The position numbers and the translations under genes were made by a program. The notes below the pieces were generated by a model. It did not search any database, had not been told where the DNA came from, and was given only the letters and a program-made list of their open reading frames with translations. This document shows, one piece after another, positions 1 through 11,600 of a stretch of DNA of 64,000 nucleotides (position 1 is its first letter; each line of letters begins with the position of its first letter). Source of the stretch: Pocillopora verrucosa (Eukaryota > Cnidaria > Anthozoa > Scleractinia > Pocilloporidae); NCBI RefSeq assembly GCF_036669915.1, contig NC_089325.1, positions 1,366,574-1,430,573 on the forward strand, given 5' to 3'.

Positions 1-239
1 TCAGAATGAGGCTCTTCTTTGTTTCTCAGGGAAAGGTCTTGTAAATCATGGTCAAGGTGAATATAAAACGAGTAAATGTTGTTTTTGCCCCGAATTTTCT
101 TTCTTGTCCTTTCAATTGAAAAGCAAACTTGTGAGAATATTCTCTAGGGGATAGAAGGGGGGAAAAAGAGGCAGTAGTGTTCATATTTTGAAATAAAAGG
201 TGACGCTAACCTGCAAATCACATCTTCTTTTGTATGTAG

Positions 240-1210
240 TGAACGAGCCAAAGTTAAAGCATCTGGAAACGGAGGTAATTTAGTATACGACAGATTTTGG
301 TTTCTTCTTAGATTTTGGAACTATATTCATCTAATACGACTGAAATACCTTTTAAGTCTCCGAAATAACGAACTGTAAACGGAGAATAAAATATAGTGTA
401 AACGCTTGATAACCATCAAACCGGTGCTAGTAATTTTCTTCTGCTCATGAGCAGTTTAAACAGACACCGGTTGACACCCATGAATAAGCGCAGCAGCGAA
501 GAAAATTCTCCAAACATATTTCTCTTGGTACTGGCATACTATTTATATCTGGGATACATGGGTTTCGGCCACGTCAAAGTGTGCTATTTTTTTTAAAAAG
601 GCACATTTTATTCAATTTTCCTTCGCGGTTTACAATCGTCTTGCATGTGTGGACTATTGCTTTGTTTGGAACTGAGACCAATTTGATCTCTTGTCTAGTT
701 CAAACAGTACACCAAGGAAATTGCTTTTTTTTGTTGTTTTACTAGGTTGCTGAGCTGAAAGCCTAGTTGGCAAATGCTAGCCAGCCAGGAGGATTTGCGG
801 CATTAGACAGCAACGCCCGCCTGCCTCAAAGCCTCCTCCCAGCTGGCTATAACCAGTACTCGGCGTTCGACTTGGCGTGGCAGTCTCTGCACATGGCGGC
901 TGCAGCAGCTTGCAGAGGTAGCACTCCTACCGGAGGGCGAGGGTGCTGCCGAAACAAGGTGATGGTGAGGAACCAGGCAGATTTAAAAGACTGCCTGGAA
1001 ATTTTTGCCACGAGCTCCTTTCCAAACTGTGATGGTGAAGTTTCCATCTACGGGCGAGAGCGCAAAACTTCTGAAAATGGAGAGATAGTGGGTTCTTTCT
1101 ACAACTACGAGTGCGATGGTGCTGCTAACAGAGGGAGTGAGGCGTCCAGCGCTGATCAAGGTGTTATGAGTTCCTCCATTTACTTTAGCTTCTGTTGTTG
1201 CCGAAAGTAA
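240..1210 (+). CDS. cysteine-rich secreted-type protein, copy 1 (3' part; in-frame TAG)
   Basis: I do not recognise the family by name. Two exons are visible: 240-274 (35 nt, flanked by AG and GT, coding NEPKLKHLETE) and 746-1210 to the stop. The last exon encodes a heptad-like linker, then a cysteine-rich domain with blocks HMAAAAACRGS, GGRGCC, CDGEVSI, GSFYNYEC and a SFCCCRK C-terminus. The minus-strand gene at 2323-3359 has the same two exons, phases and residues, so the family is real. The N-terminus is not assigned; a possible 27-nt exon ending near 55 (before GTGAAT) is weak. Position 764-766 is TAG where the paralog has Leu, so the copy is broken, or splicing uses the AG inside that TAG as acceptor, which keeps phase and drops seven codons. 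AATAAA lies at 1280-1285. A secreted role is inferred from the cysteine content only. Confidence 0.6.
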
Positions 1211-1279
1211 ACAAACAACAGAGTAAACAAACCTTCCAGCTACATAGTGAAATGAAATGAAATGTATTAAATTGAGTCG

Positions 1280-1285
1280 AATAAA
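1280..1285 (+). terminator. poly(A) signal of cysteine-rich copy 1
   Basis: Canonical AATAAA about 70 nt after the stop codon at 1208-1210. Confidence 0.5.
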
Positions 1286-2215
1286 GTTGGCATATGAGCA
1301 TTTGACGTCTTCTTCTTTACTAACTAGTAAGTCATACCATCCCTTTTACTCTAGAAAAGTTTATTAGCAAAAGTAAGAATTTCTAAAATTCCTTATGATA
1401 CCTCATTCTTAACGATATCCGCTCCTAGTGTATGTGATTTAACTAGAGATGTTTTGGTTAAGCAAAATTGCAACAAGAGAGAAGCACCGATAGCAAGGAT
1501 TCTGAAAATCAGGTTTAGAAACAATTTAGATGGAAAATTTGTATTGAATTACTATGTATCAGCATAAACTTGTTCGAATGGCAATCTCTTGGCGATTAAT
1601 ATTTGGTTCCTCTACACGCATTGAGTCGGAAACTTAACCTTTCAGGATTTTTTTAATTTATCATTTTTTTATTTTTCAATTGAACGACGAAGTAATGAAA
1701 AATAACGAGATCGACCTTGCAATAATTATCTGAAGAGGGGATAACTGAAGCGAGAACTGAAATAATCTCTTGTATAACCATACAGCACAACATCAAAGTT
1801 AACTTACGCGCTCCAGATCGGGTTCCATTTTAACTAATGGCGAATTCATTAAGCCATACTGCTGTTTTAAGAAAGGTTGTAGGACGTAAAAGTGCGCGCG
1901 TCAACCCCGAAAGGTACTGTGTGTAGTTTTGTGGTCACGGTTCCTTGACCTTAGGATTTCAGGGAATCTTAGAAAACGCCACTGTAAAGACGATTATTCG
2001 CAGGTTTCATGAATTTACTTATTTATTTAACTTATTAAAATTCTTTGATCATCAGACACCCAGATAACCCTACAAGACTGTAATGTGCATTTTTGTCCTT
2101 AAAGATGTCCTTTTCCTGCGACAAGCTAACGAGCTTTCTCGAAATACGAACTAAAAGAGGGAAAAACAACAGGAAAGACAGCAAACACATCTAAAACAGA
2201 ACTGATTAACGTCTT
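1286..2215. other. intergenic stretch between convergent paralogs
   Basis: AT-rich, with no open frame of note, RNA gene or recognisable repeat. It separates the 3' ends of the two cysteine-rich genes. Confidence 0.5.
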
Positions 2216-2221
2216 TTTATT
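2216..2221 (-). terminator. poly(A) signal of cysteine-rich copy 2
   Basis: TTTATT on the plus strand, AATAAA on the coding strand, about 100 nt past the stop. A second AATAAA abuts the stop codon itself at 2322-2317. Confidence 0.45.
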
Positions 2222-2322
2222 GAAAATACTACAAATGCATTTCTCACACTGAAACTCAATTCGTTTTTTAGAGAAACTAAAATCTGGGAGAGACGTTTCT
2301 TTTTCTGATTTACCGTTTTATT

Positions 2323-3359
2323 CTACTTTCGGCAACAGCAAAAGCTGTAGTAGGGGTAACCTTTAGAAAAGCGATTGATATCAGTAGTGGAGCCTGACAC
2401 TTCACTCCCTCCGTTAGACGAGTGACCACAGCTATAGTTGTAGAAAGCCCCAATCCTTTCACCAGCCTTAGTGGCTTTTCCTGTTTTGCCATGAATGGAC
2501 ACCTCTGCATCACAGTTTTTATATGAAGTCTGACCACAGATCTGAGTGCAGCTCTTCCTGTTAGCCGTGTTTCGTACGAGAACAGCGTTTTCACAACAAC
2601 CAGTCCCCCCTGAACTTGTGCTGCCCCTGCAGGCAGCGGCAGCCGCCATATGAAGAGCCTGCCACCCCAAGTCGTACATGGAGTATTTGTCGTAACCCGC
2701 CACGAGGAGTTTTTGGGGCAGATGGCCGGTACTGTCGAGTAAGGCGAAGCCGTTAGGTTTTCCTGCCTTCTGAAGTAAACCTTTCAGTTTTTCGACCTGG
2801 CAGGATTCAGAGAAGCAACGAACTTTAATAAAAACACAACGGAAAATAAGATAACAAATTCTATGGATCTAGTAGTTTAAATTGCTAATTTACTGCTTGA
2901 AACACATAAACTATGCTCAAGGCGTTTTTTGTCGTGGCTCCTTTTGCCTTCTACCATCATGTTAGCATAAATTTAGCAATAGCATTTAAGCAAACTTTTT
3001 CGCCATGCGCACCTCCCTACAAAACTTTGAATAAAAGCTAAAAAGCGAGTGAAAAGTAAAACGTTTGATGAAATCACTATAAAAGCTAATCTGGAACGCT
3101 AAGTGGAACCGAGCCACGTACCGACAAGGAGGTTTTTTTCTTATATGCTCAAAGGTCGAAATTGTAACTTGAGAATTGAAGAGAAGGTTTTGAGCCTATT
3201 CATAGATTTCCGACTAACAAATGCAGAATGTCTCAAACTTCTTATGCTCTAGTTCTCAAATATTTTGGAAGGTGTAGCGACGCAACTTAAAAGGAATTTT
3301 AGTTATCTAGTAGTGACTACTAACCTCGTCTTCCAAAACTTTCAATCTGTCGCTAATGC
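2323..3359 (-). CDS. cysteine-rich secreted-type protein, copy 2 (3' part, intact exons)
   Basis: Paralog of the gene at 240-1210, in convergent orientation. Exon 3359-3325 (35 nt) codes ISDRLKVLEDE between a CTACAG acceptor and a GTTAGT donor. Exon 2796-2323 continues in phase 0 with VEKLKGLLQKAG, extending a short coiled coil, then a linker with LLDSTGHLPQKLLVAGY and a cysteine-rich domain with HMAAAAACRGS, GTGCC, CDAEVSI, GAFYNYSC and SFCCCRK before the stop. About 14 cysteines, many paired, suggest a disulfide-bonded extracellular domain. The first exons, expected to carry a signal peptide, could not be located upstream. Poly(A) signals on this strand lie at 2322-2317 and 2221-2216. No function is assigned. 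Confidence 0.65.
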
Positions 3360-4305
3360 CTGTAGAAAAAGATATTTAAAAAGAAGACTGAGGTTAAAGG
3401 GATCTTTATGCAACACTCTCATGAGTATTCTGCACTCTTTTCATAAGGCTATCGACTAAGTATTTTGAAAGTGATGTGTATCTTTCCTTTATTTGTTTGT
3501 ATGTTCGCTTATTGATAAAGGTACATCAGTAACAAGTTTTGAACTGTTTGCGTATGGAACATCTTCCATAGTTTGGTCATACTCAAGAATTTTAAAAAAG
3601 GTAACTAACGGCTAATTTTCGCTTTTTCGGAATACTGTCTTAAGGCCTTAGGAAACACATCTTCGTGCCTTTATTCGCTCGGAAAACTGTCCTAAATGCA
3701 GCTTCGTGAGTCATCCGCCTTAAACGCTTCGAATTTGACCATGTGACCTGATACGTCACACGTGTGCACACTTAGCAAAGAAAAAATGGCGGATAGTACT
3801 TCAAATGAGAGTAATTCAATTTTGGGGTCTGATTATTCGGATTTTGAGGCCTCGATGGAGGGTGACATTAATGATAGGGCTTATGACCCTGTTGGTTAAA
3901 TCAGGCCATGGCGATTTTGAAGAGTATCAAGAGCTTGTGCGCCGCGCCGCCTCAATCAAAGAAGGGACGAATGGTGAGTGCGTAACGCTTGAAACAATGT
4001 ATCTGAATCAGTTGCTTATCAATCGCTTATCAGGTAAGGAAAACCAAATTTGCAGACTCTTCAATTCCATTGGAGCGAAATATTTTTGCGCTACACGCAC
4101 GCGCCTTCCGAAGTTTTTTTGCACAGACTGTGAAAATATAAACATGCACGCTTGTGGAGGTGCATTGGACGCATTCATTTTTTAGAGTACTTTTCCACGT
4201 CATACACGCTTTTGTATCGGTTTTAAGTTTTCTTTTATTGAATTTGACGAACGGCTTTTACTGTGAGACACAAGCGGCAAAAAATAGCATAAGTACATGT
4301 AGAAA

Positions 4306-5495
4306 CTAGACCCTGTGAGCAGGGTAACTGGGATACCTGGATGGTACTGGATCCGTGGAATCAAGTGTAGTGATACTACGCGTGTCGGACTAGTATACTG
4401 AAATAGTGAGTTCAAGTCTGGCTAAGGGCATACACCTGTCTCAAAACATAGGCATGCTATGCACGCAAGAGTTATTTTTTGTAGGGTGGGTGGATTACTT
4501 GAAACATTGTAAGTGGTCTACATTCTTACAAAAGGAAAGAAGATTATTAACGCGGGAAAGAACGAAAATGTCGAATTACCTCACACACAGGTATTTTGTG
4601 GTAGAGTATGTGTGTTGTGCGAATAAATATAACCAAAAATAAACTGTATTGGTGCCACGGATACCTGTTAGTACAAAATGTAGACAGCAGACTGCAGACC
4701 AGATAAAAAATATAGACTGCAGAGTGGATACACAATGCAGACTGAGAATCTGAAGAGTTTTTACGTCTGGTATATAATAACATGTCATCTTACAGCTTAC
4801 CGAGCGTCACGCAATCGCTTTTCCGCCATCACCTTTCTGATCGTGAAATTAATTCGATTCGCACTGTTATCGTAGCTACGTTCCCTGGCATCAAGTGAAT
4901 CCAACATGGCGTCTTTCTTGACAAGCAGTTTGCATCCATTTGAATTTTGTTCTTCAGTCTCACGGTAGTAGTGTTGTTCAGTAGATTGCATAGAGTATAT
5001 GCAGTTTGGTTTCAGATTTCAGATTTTGCTTTTTACGACGAGTTAACGTTTTCAACTAAGACATTGGCATACTTAGCATACAAGACATACAAGGCATTCA
5101 ATGCTTTCATGGCTTTCAAGCGTTCGCGATTCAGTCCGTTCCAAAATTACCGCTCAATAACATCTTTTTGTGTGGATTGGCCGCGAACAATACGACTTAT
5201 GTATGCGTCTAGAAGTATTTTGAGCGTTTGCGCCATATTGCTCCAGATGATCGTAACCCAAACACGTTGAAATACAAAACGACTGACAAAAGAGTTTTAT
5301 TGGCAAAAATCTCGTGCTCGTCATGTGACCCGCCCTGTCCGTGCATGACAACGTCAATCATCATCAAGATAACATGCGTGATCAGCATGTGAACACCTCA
5401 TTGGATCACAGTTAGTTGTCATGGTGTTGAGGGCCCAATGACCTCTGGGTACTATTGCGCAATTTTTCCATTTTGTGGCGGAGGGAAAAAAAAAA
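4306..5495. repeat. mobile-element-like unit 1 (deleted form)
   Basis: Begins with CTAGACCCTGTGAGCAGGGT and ends in a purine/poly-A run after TTTTGTGGCGGAGG. It is homologous to the units at 5501 and 7450. Relative to unit 2 it lacks about 570 bp (equivalent of 6028-6600). On the minus strand 4991-4833 gives 53 codons that match unit 2 without indels (shared GCKLLVKKD, MLDSLD, INFTIRK). The superfamily could not be identified; an internally deleted, non-autonomous transposon is the likeliest reading. Confidence 0.6.
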
Positions 5496-5500
5496 AAAAA

Positions 5501-7394
5501 CTAGACCCTGTGAGCAGGGTAACTGGGATACCTGGATGGTACTGGATCCTTGGAATCAAGTGTAGTGATACTACGGGTGTCAGACTAGTATACTGAAATA
5601 GTGCGCTCAAGTCTGGCCAAGGGCATACACCTATTTCAAAATATAGGCATGCTATGCGTGCAAGAGTTCCTTTTTTGTAGGGTGGGTGGATTACTTGAAA
5701 CATTGTGAGTGATGTCTACATTCTTACAAAAGGAGAGAAGAATATTAATGTGGGAAAGAACGAAAATGTCGAATTACCTCACTCACAGGTATTTTGTGGT
5801 ATATAATGTGTGTTTTGCGAATAAATGTATCCAAAAATAAAACTGTATTGGTGCCATGGATACCTGTTAGTACAAAATGCAGACAGCAGACTGCAGACCG
5901 GATACAAAATATAGACTGCAGACTGCAGAGTGGGTACAAAATGCAGACTAAGAATCTGAAGAGTTTTTACGTCTGGTATATAATAACATGTCATCTTACA
6001 TCTTACCGAGCGTCACGCAATCGCTTTTCTGCGATTCGCCTTTACGATTATTTGCACTATTGTGGAATATTCCTGGCCCATTTCTTGATGAAAATGGATC
6101 GCAATATTATTTCAAGCCTTCAATATAGTCTTCTTCCTTTGCGCGCGAGTTGGTTGGTGTGATGTCTGTACAGATTTTACCAACGTAATAAAAGTAGATG
6201 ACGTGAATAACAGTGATGGTGAAGCAAGCTTAAAACGGCAGAAATCGCCAGAAAATACAACGGATACACAGGTTATGAGTAAGTTTTATTGATTTGCGAG
6301 AAAAATGTTCATATTTCGAAATACGTATCGTTGTAAATCAACCATACTTCGTTCCCTGTACTATTCCTTATAAAGTGCAGTTCCTCTCGTAACTTAACAC
6401 CGAGTCACACAACGCGTGACGCGTTCATGAATTAATCGTTGGCTTTTTCTCGAGACGTGAGCTTGGGCCGCTTGTGACAAGACAATTGCGTAAACAATAT
6501 TTAACATAATAACATTATACATAAAAAACACAGGGTTTTGGATCACGTATTTATTAAAAAAGAATATCCATACAACTACAATGAAAACAAACATAATATT
6601 CACCTTTCTGATCGTGAAATTAATACCATTCGTACTGTTATCGTAGCTACGTTCCTTGCCATCAAGTGAATCCAACATGTCGTCTTTCTTTACAAGCAGT
6701 TTGCATCCCTTATAGTTATGTACTTCAGTCTCACGGTAGTTGCGTTGTTCAATAGATTGCATAGAGTATATGCAGTTTGGTTTCAGATTTCAGATTTTGC
6801 TTTTTACAACAAGTGAACGTTTTTCAACTAAGACATCGGCATACTTAGCATACAAGGCATTCAAGGCTTTCATGGCTTTCAAGCGTTCGCGACTCAATCC
6901 GTTCCAAAATTACCGCTTAATAACATCTTTCAGTGTGGATTAGCCGCGATTAATACGACTTGTATATGCGTCTGTAAGTATTTTGCACGTTTGCGCCATA
7001 ATGCTCCAGGAGATCGCAATCCAAATACGTTGAAATACAAAACAACTGACCAAAGAGTTTTATAAGCAAAATCTCGTGTTCGTCATGTGACCCGGCCCTG
7101 TCTGTGCATGACAACGTCAATCATCATCAAGATAACACGCGTGATCAGCATGTGAACACCTCAGTGGATCACAGTTAGTTGTCATGGTGTTGAGGGATAA
7201 CACGCGTGATCAGTATGTGAACACCTCATTGGATCACAGTTAGTTGTCATGGTGTTGAGGGATAACACGCGTGATCAGTATGTGAACACCTCACTGGATC
7301 ACAGTTAGTTGTCATGGTGTTGAGGGCCCAATGACCTCTGGGTACTATTGCGCAATTTTTCCATTTTATGGCGGAGGAAAAAAAAAAAAAAAAA
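5501..7394. repeat. mobile-element-like unit 2 (longest form)
   Basis: The longest of three homologous units. It starts at the same CTAGACCCTG motif and ends in poly-A at about 7380-7394. On the minus strand, 6762-6604 is a conserved open frame (53 codons, starting MQS) followed by a plausible GTGAAT donor, so it may be an exon of a transposon gene. Near its right end a 65-bp sequence is repeated three times (7131, 7196, 7261). No transposase or reverse transcriptase motif was recognised. Confidence 0.6.
7131..7326 (+). repeat. 65-bp tandem repeat, three copies
   Basis: Copies start at 7131, 7196 and 7261 with GATAACACGCGTGATCAG. Units 1 and 3 carry a single related copy, so this is a local expansion inside unit 2. 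Confidence 0.85.
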
Positions 7395-7449
7395 GACGAC
7401 AAAAAAACAAAGGCATTTTATGACTGGGCTACCACAGGTATCCCAGTAA

Positions 7450-8578
7450 CTAGACCCTGTGAGCAGGGTAACTGGGATACCTGAATGGTACTGGATCCTT
7501 GGAATCAAGTGTAGTGATACTACGGGTGTCGGATTAGTATACTGAAACAGTGAGCTCAAGTCTGGCTAAGGGCATACACCTATTTCAAAACATAGGCATG
7601 CTATGCATGAAAGAGTTATTTTTTGTAGGGTGGGTGGATTACTTGTGGTCTACATTCTTACAAAAGGAAAGAAGAGTATTAACGCGGAAAAGAACGAAAA
7701 TGTCGAATTACCGCACACACAGGTATTTTGTAGTAGATTATGTGTGTTGTGCGAAGAAATGTAACCAAAAATAAACTGTATTGGTGCCACAGATACCTGT
7801 TAGTACAAAATGCAGACAGCAGACCGGATACAAAATATAGACTGGAGACTGCAGAGTGGGTACAAAATGCAGACTGAGAATCTGAAGAGTTTTTACATCT
7901 GGTAAATAATAACATGTCATCTTACAGCTTACCGAGCGTCACGCAATCGCTTTTCCTCGATCAGCCTTCACGATTATTTGCACTATTGTGGAAAATTTCT
8001 GGCCCATTTCTTGATGAAAATCGATCGTAATATAATTTCAAGCCTTCAATATACTCTTCTTATTTTGTGCGCGAGTTGGTTTGTGTGATGTCTGTACAGA
8101 TTTTACCAACGTAATAAAAGTAGATGATGTGAATAACAGTGATGGTAAAGCAAGCTTAAAACGGCAGAAATCACCAGAAACTACAACGGATACACAGTTC
8201 GCGACTCAATCCGGTCCAAAATTACTGCTCAATAACATCTTTTAGTGTGGACTGGCCGCGAACAATACGACTTGTGTATGCGTCTGTAAGTATTTCGAGC
8301 GTTTGCGCTATAACACTTCAGGTGATCGTAATCCAAACACGTTGAAATACAAAACGACCGACAAAAGAAAATCTCGTGCTCGTCATGTGACCCGGACCTG
8401 TCCGTGCATGACAACGTCAATCATCATCAAGATAACACATGATCAGCATGTGAACATCTTCACCCTCATTGGATCACAGTTAGTTGTCATGGTGTTGAGG
8501 GCCCAATGACCTCTGGGTACTATTGCGCAATTTTTCCATTTTGTGGCGGAGGAAAAAAACAAAAAAAACAAAAAAAAA
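7450..8578. repeat. mobile-element-like unit 3 (deleted form)
   Basis: Third homologous unit, from the CTAGACCCTG motif to an A-rich run. It joins GATACACAG directly to TTCGCGACTC, lacking the equivalent of about 6273-6884 in unit 2, a deletion different from that of unit 1. Confidence 0.6.
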
Positions 8579-8579
8579 A

Positions 8580-8694
8580 GACGACAAAAAAACAAAGGCA
8601 TTTTATGACTGGGCTACCACAGGTATCCCAGTAAAAAAGACGACAAAAAAACAAAGGCATTTTATGACTGGGCTACCACAGGTATCCCAGTAAT
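8580..8694 (+). repeat. 59-bp tandem repeat with GGTATCCCAGTAA end
   Basis: Two copies (8580 and 8639) of a segment that begins GACGACAAAA and ends ACCACAGGTATCCCAGTAA. The same segment occurs at 7395-7449, directly before unit 3, where its end is an inverted match to GTAACTGGGATACCTG at the start of the unit. Confidence 0.8.
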
Positions 8695-8699
8695 GAACA

Positions 8700-11600
8700 T
8701 CTTCGTGATATTAACTTATTGTAAACTTAGTTTCCTCCTTTTGTGGTCTTTGTATCTTTTTTATAGGCTAAAGTTTAAGTCATCTCTTACCTGAATTTCC
8801 CTTTCCCCTGGGTCTACTTCCAGCCAGACAAGCAATGGCTTCAGTCTTAAAACGTTCAAGAGGCAAACATTATTAACAAGTCATAAAATCAACGAAGCAA
8901 AGCAAGTCGTAATTTATGGTTTATTTGAATAAAAAAAATTCATCGTCATATTTAGTAAGGGACATGTAGAGAAGGTCCGAGTAATCGCCATTTAGCATGA
9001 TACTCTTCTTTGTGATGGCACACAAAAAAATTGAAACGTGATATTTAGATATTATACTTTGGGGCGAAAATTCACTGCATGACTGTTCATAACAGAAACA
9101 CGAACTCATCTTATTGATTGAGACGTTTGCTGATAAAGATTCAGATATGTTTATTACATTTGGTGTTGCTTGAGAAATCTGGTTTCTTTGATCCGCAAAA
9201 AAATTACACTCTCACACTCAGATTTTATTTTAGATAGCATAACTTGCGCGTTACAAGAAGTTCGAGATGACCTGTACGAAACCAAACTGAACCACTTACG
9301 AGATCAAGTTCAGGCGATATCTTACATTCTAGCTCTCTCGTATTTCTCTTACCAGGCATTGACTCTCTGGGCATTTTTTCAGCTGAGATGTTGTGTTATC
9401 CCACAGATTCTTCGTTCCTAGCACCTCGGACAAAAACGCCCCAAAGAAAAAAAATTTGAAAACTGTGAACTTCATTTTAGATTTTCTCGTTTCAGCTGGT
9501 ATCTCACACAAATTAAACCGAATACACAGTGTTGCCTTAGTTGGATCAACATTGGTGAGTAGAAGGTATGGAACTCGACAAAATATCATGTTTGCTGAGT
9601 TAATGAAGCATGAACTTAACACCGCCACGTGTAGGTGGAAAACAATAGCAAAATGTATATTTTAAAACCACCAACGGGCAATGAAGTCCTTTGTGTCAAA
9701 CTAGCATTGTTCCCCCGTAATAGACAGGAAACGAAGCGCGTCGCGCTAAAAGCCGACAGTCAGTAATTGTTTTCGTCGCGCTGTTTGTGATTAATGTAAG
9801 CTTAGTACAGCTCAATATGCAGACAACTTTTTCTCCGATCGTTGACTGTGAGTTTCAATGAATTTCAGGGCTTTCTCTCTTCGACGGAAACATGATCTGA
9901 GGGTTATATTCCGCCAGTCTAGTTTAAGAAATAAGAATGAAATCGCGTGATCGGCAAATCGATAGATCACAGCTTTCAAGGGAGGACAGTTTAATTATAT
10001 AATAATGTTCAATAATCCTAAGAAACACATGCAATCATTTAGGACATAAAAGTTAAGGTCTTATACATAAATGCGACCTCTGGAACTCGATCCAACGAAA
10101 ATGATCCAGAAATGAATGAATTGCCAATAGTCGGATCCTTGTGTTTGCGCACAGATTTCTGGGATGGTCACGGGGCAAACATTTCAACGCACTAGAAGGA
10201 AAGGTATGGCGAAAGGTTGTTCTGACGTCCATAAAAAAAACCATCTTACTGAAGATTATCGCTTTTTCGCCGCTCTTTTATTAGAAATGGATTCGGGTAA
10301 TGCTGCTGCAAGGGAAGCGTAAGTTCTCGTTAAAAAAATATTTATATGGAGTAAAATCTACCGACTAACTTGTCTCCATGCCCAAAGTTTATTGTGAGTT
10401 TGACATCGGGTAATAGTCTCGGAATTTAAGTCCAATTGCGAGAGTTAGATATTTTATCGTTTGTATTGTAAGCCTCAACAGCAAAAGTGCTGGAAGCTGG
10501 TATTCGATGCATTTTGAGATCTTTAGTAAAGCGATTATGGATGAGCATCAATTTCTGAATTTAGATCAATTGTCGACGCCCGCAGAGAGTCGTTTAATGT
10601 AGAAAGAGAAAGTCTTATATGTAGAAGTTGGCACGTCTCTGAGGGGGAACAAACTGCTGAGCGTAGCACGCTTAATAAAAGGCACCAAGGACTCTTGAGC
10701 TGTCCTTTTCAATCTTCTTTAATAATCGTGTACTTGCAGCAAATTTACTTCGATTATTGTTCTTGTCCTTAAATTCTAACTGACTGGTCGACTCTTTTCG
10801 ACGCTATTCCTATCTCGGATTAACTCTGATCGACTCTCTTTTCTTTATCTCTGATCTACTCTCTTACTGCGAACCCCATAGTACATAAACATGTATTCAC
10901 TATCGGTACTGAGGCATTAGTGAGGATGCTGACCAATACGGAGAACATGGAGGAATAGAGATTTTTCGCCAAAAAAAAAATAACCCAAGCACTTCCGCAA
11001 GAATGTCTTAAATGATCGACAACTAGTTCTAAGGCAAGGTCAGTAGACAATCTAAGCACTTACCAATGGAAGTCTTATCTGAATTCGTAAATAAAAAAAA
11101 AAGGATGAAAATCACAATTTAATAACAAAATGCTTAAAAAACTTTCATTTCTTTGCTGAACTTTCTAGAGCTTTCGATAACACAATTGAAACACGTATTG
11201 GTAAATATTGATTTTTACCGTTTATGATTTGAACTCGTGAGTGACGTTTATTGTTTCCTCACCTAATATATTGTTCGCATAGCTGTTAATCAGTATAAAA
11301 ATTATAACTTAAAACTTCTATTGCCATTTTGCATTCGAGAGTCTTGTGAATCATGAATAACGAGTGAATGCAACTCCTATGAAGTTTCCCTTGGTTTGTC
11401 CAAAGTCTATTCACCACAACTTGCCCCGTTATCCGAAACTAAATATGATAACGATAGACTTTTGGCCTCCCGTTAACTAAGCAAGTACCCCGAGTTTAGT
11501 TTCCCTAAGTTGTTCATTTAGTTAATCAGTTTCCAGTTAATAGCCCCAGCAAAGATAATGTTTACCCTCACAACGAAAAAAGAAACGATCGTCACAAAAG

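Noticed and set aside
3786..3899. Short acidic, Ser-rich ORF of 37 codons (MADSTSNESNS...) resembling the N-terminus of transposon-associated proteins common in Cnidaria
   Set aside because: It stops after 37 codons and no downstream exon or zinc-binding domain was found, so no gene is called.
3805..4185. 126-codon frame on the plus strand
   Set aside because: No recognised motif, overlaps the short Ser-rich ORF in another frame and abuts a repeat cluster; likely remnant or chance.
9170..9665. Overlapping 83- and 90-codon plus-strand frames
   Set aside because: Low complexity of composition, no motifs, no splice or start support.
10288..10325. ATG followed by codons for MDSGNAAARE and a GTAAGT donor
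   Set aside because: No matching second exon within several kb; insufficient for a gene call.
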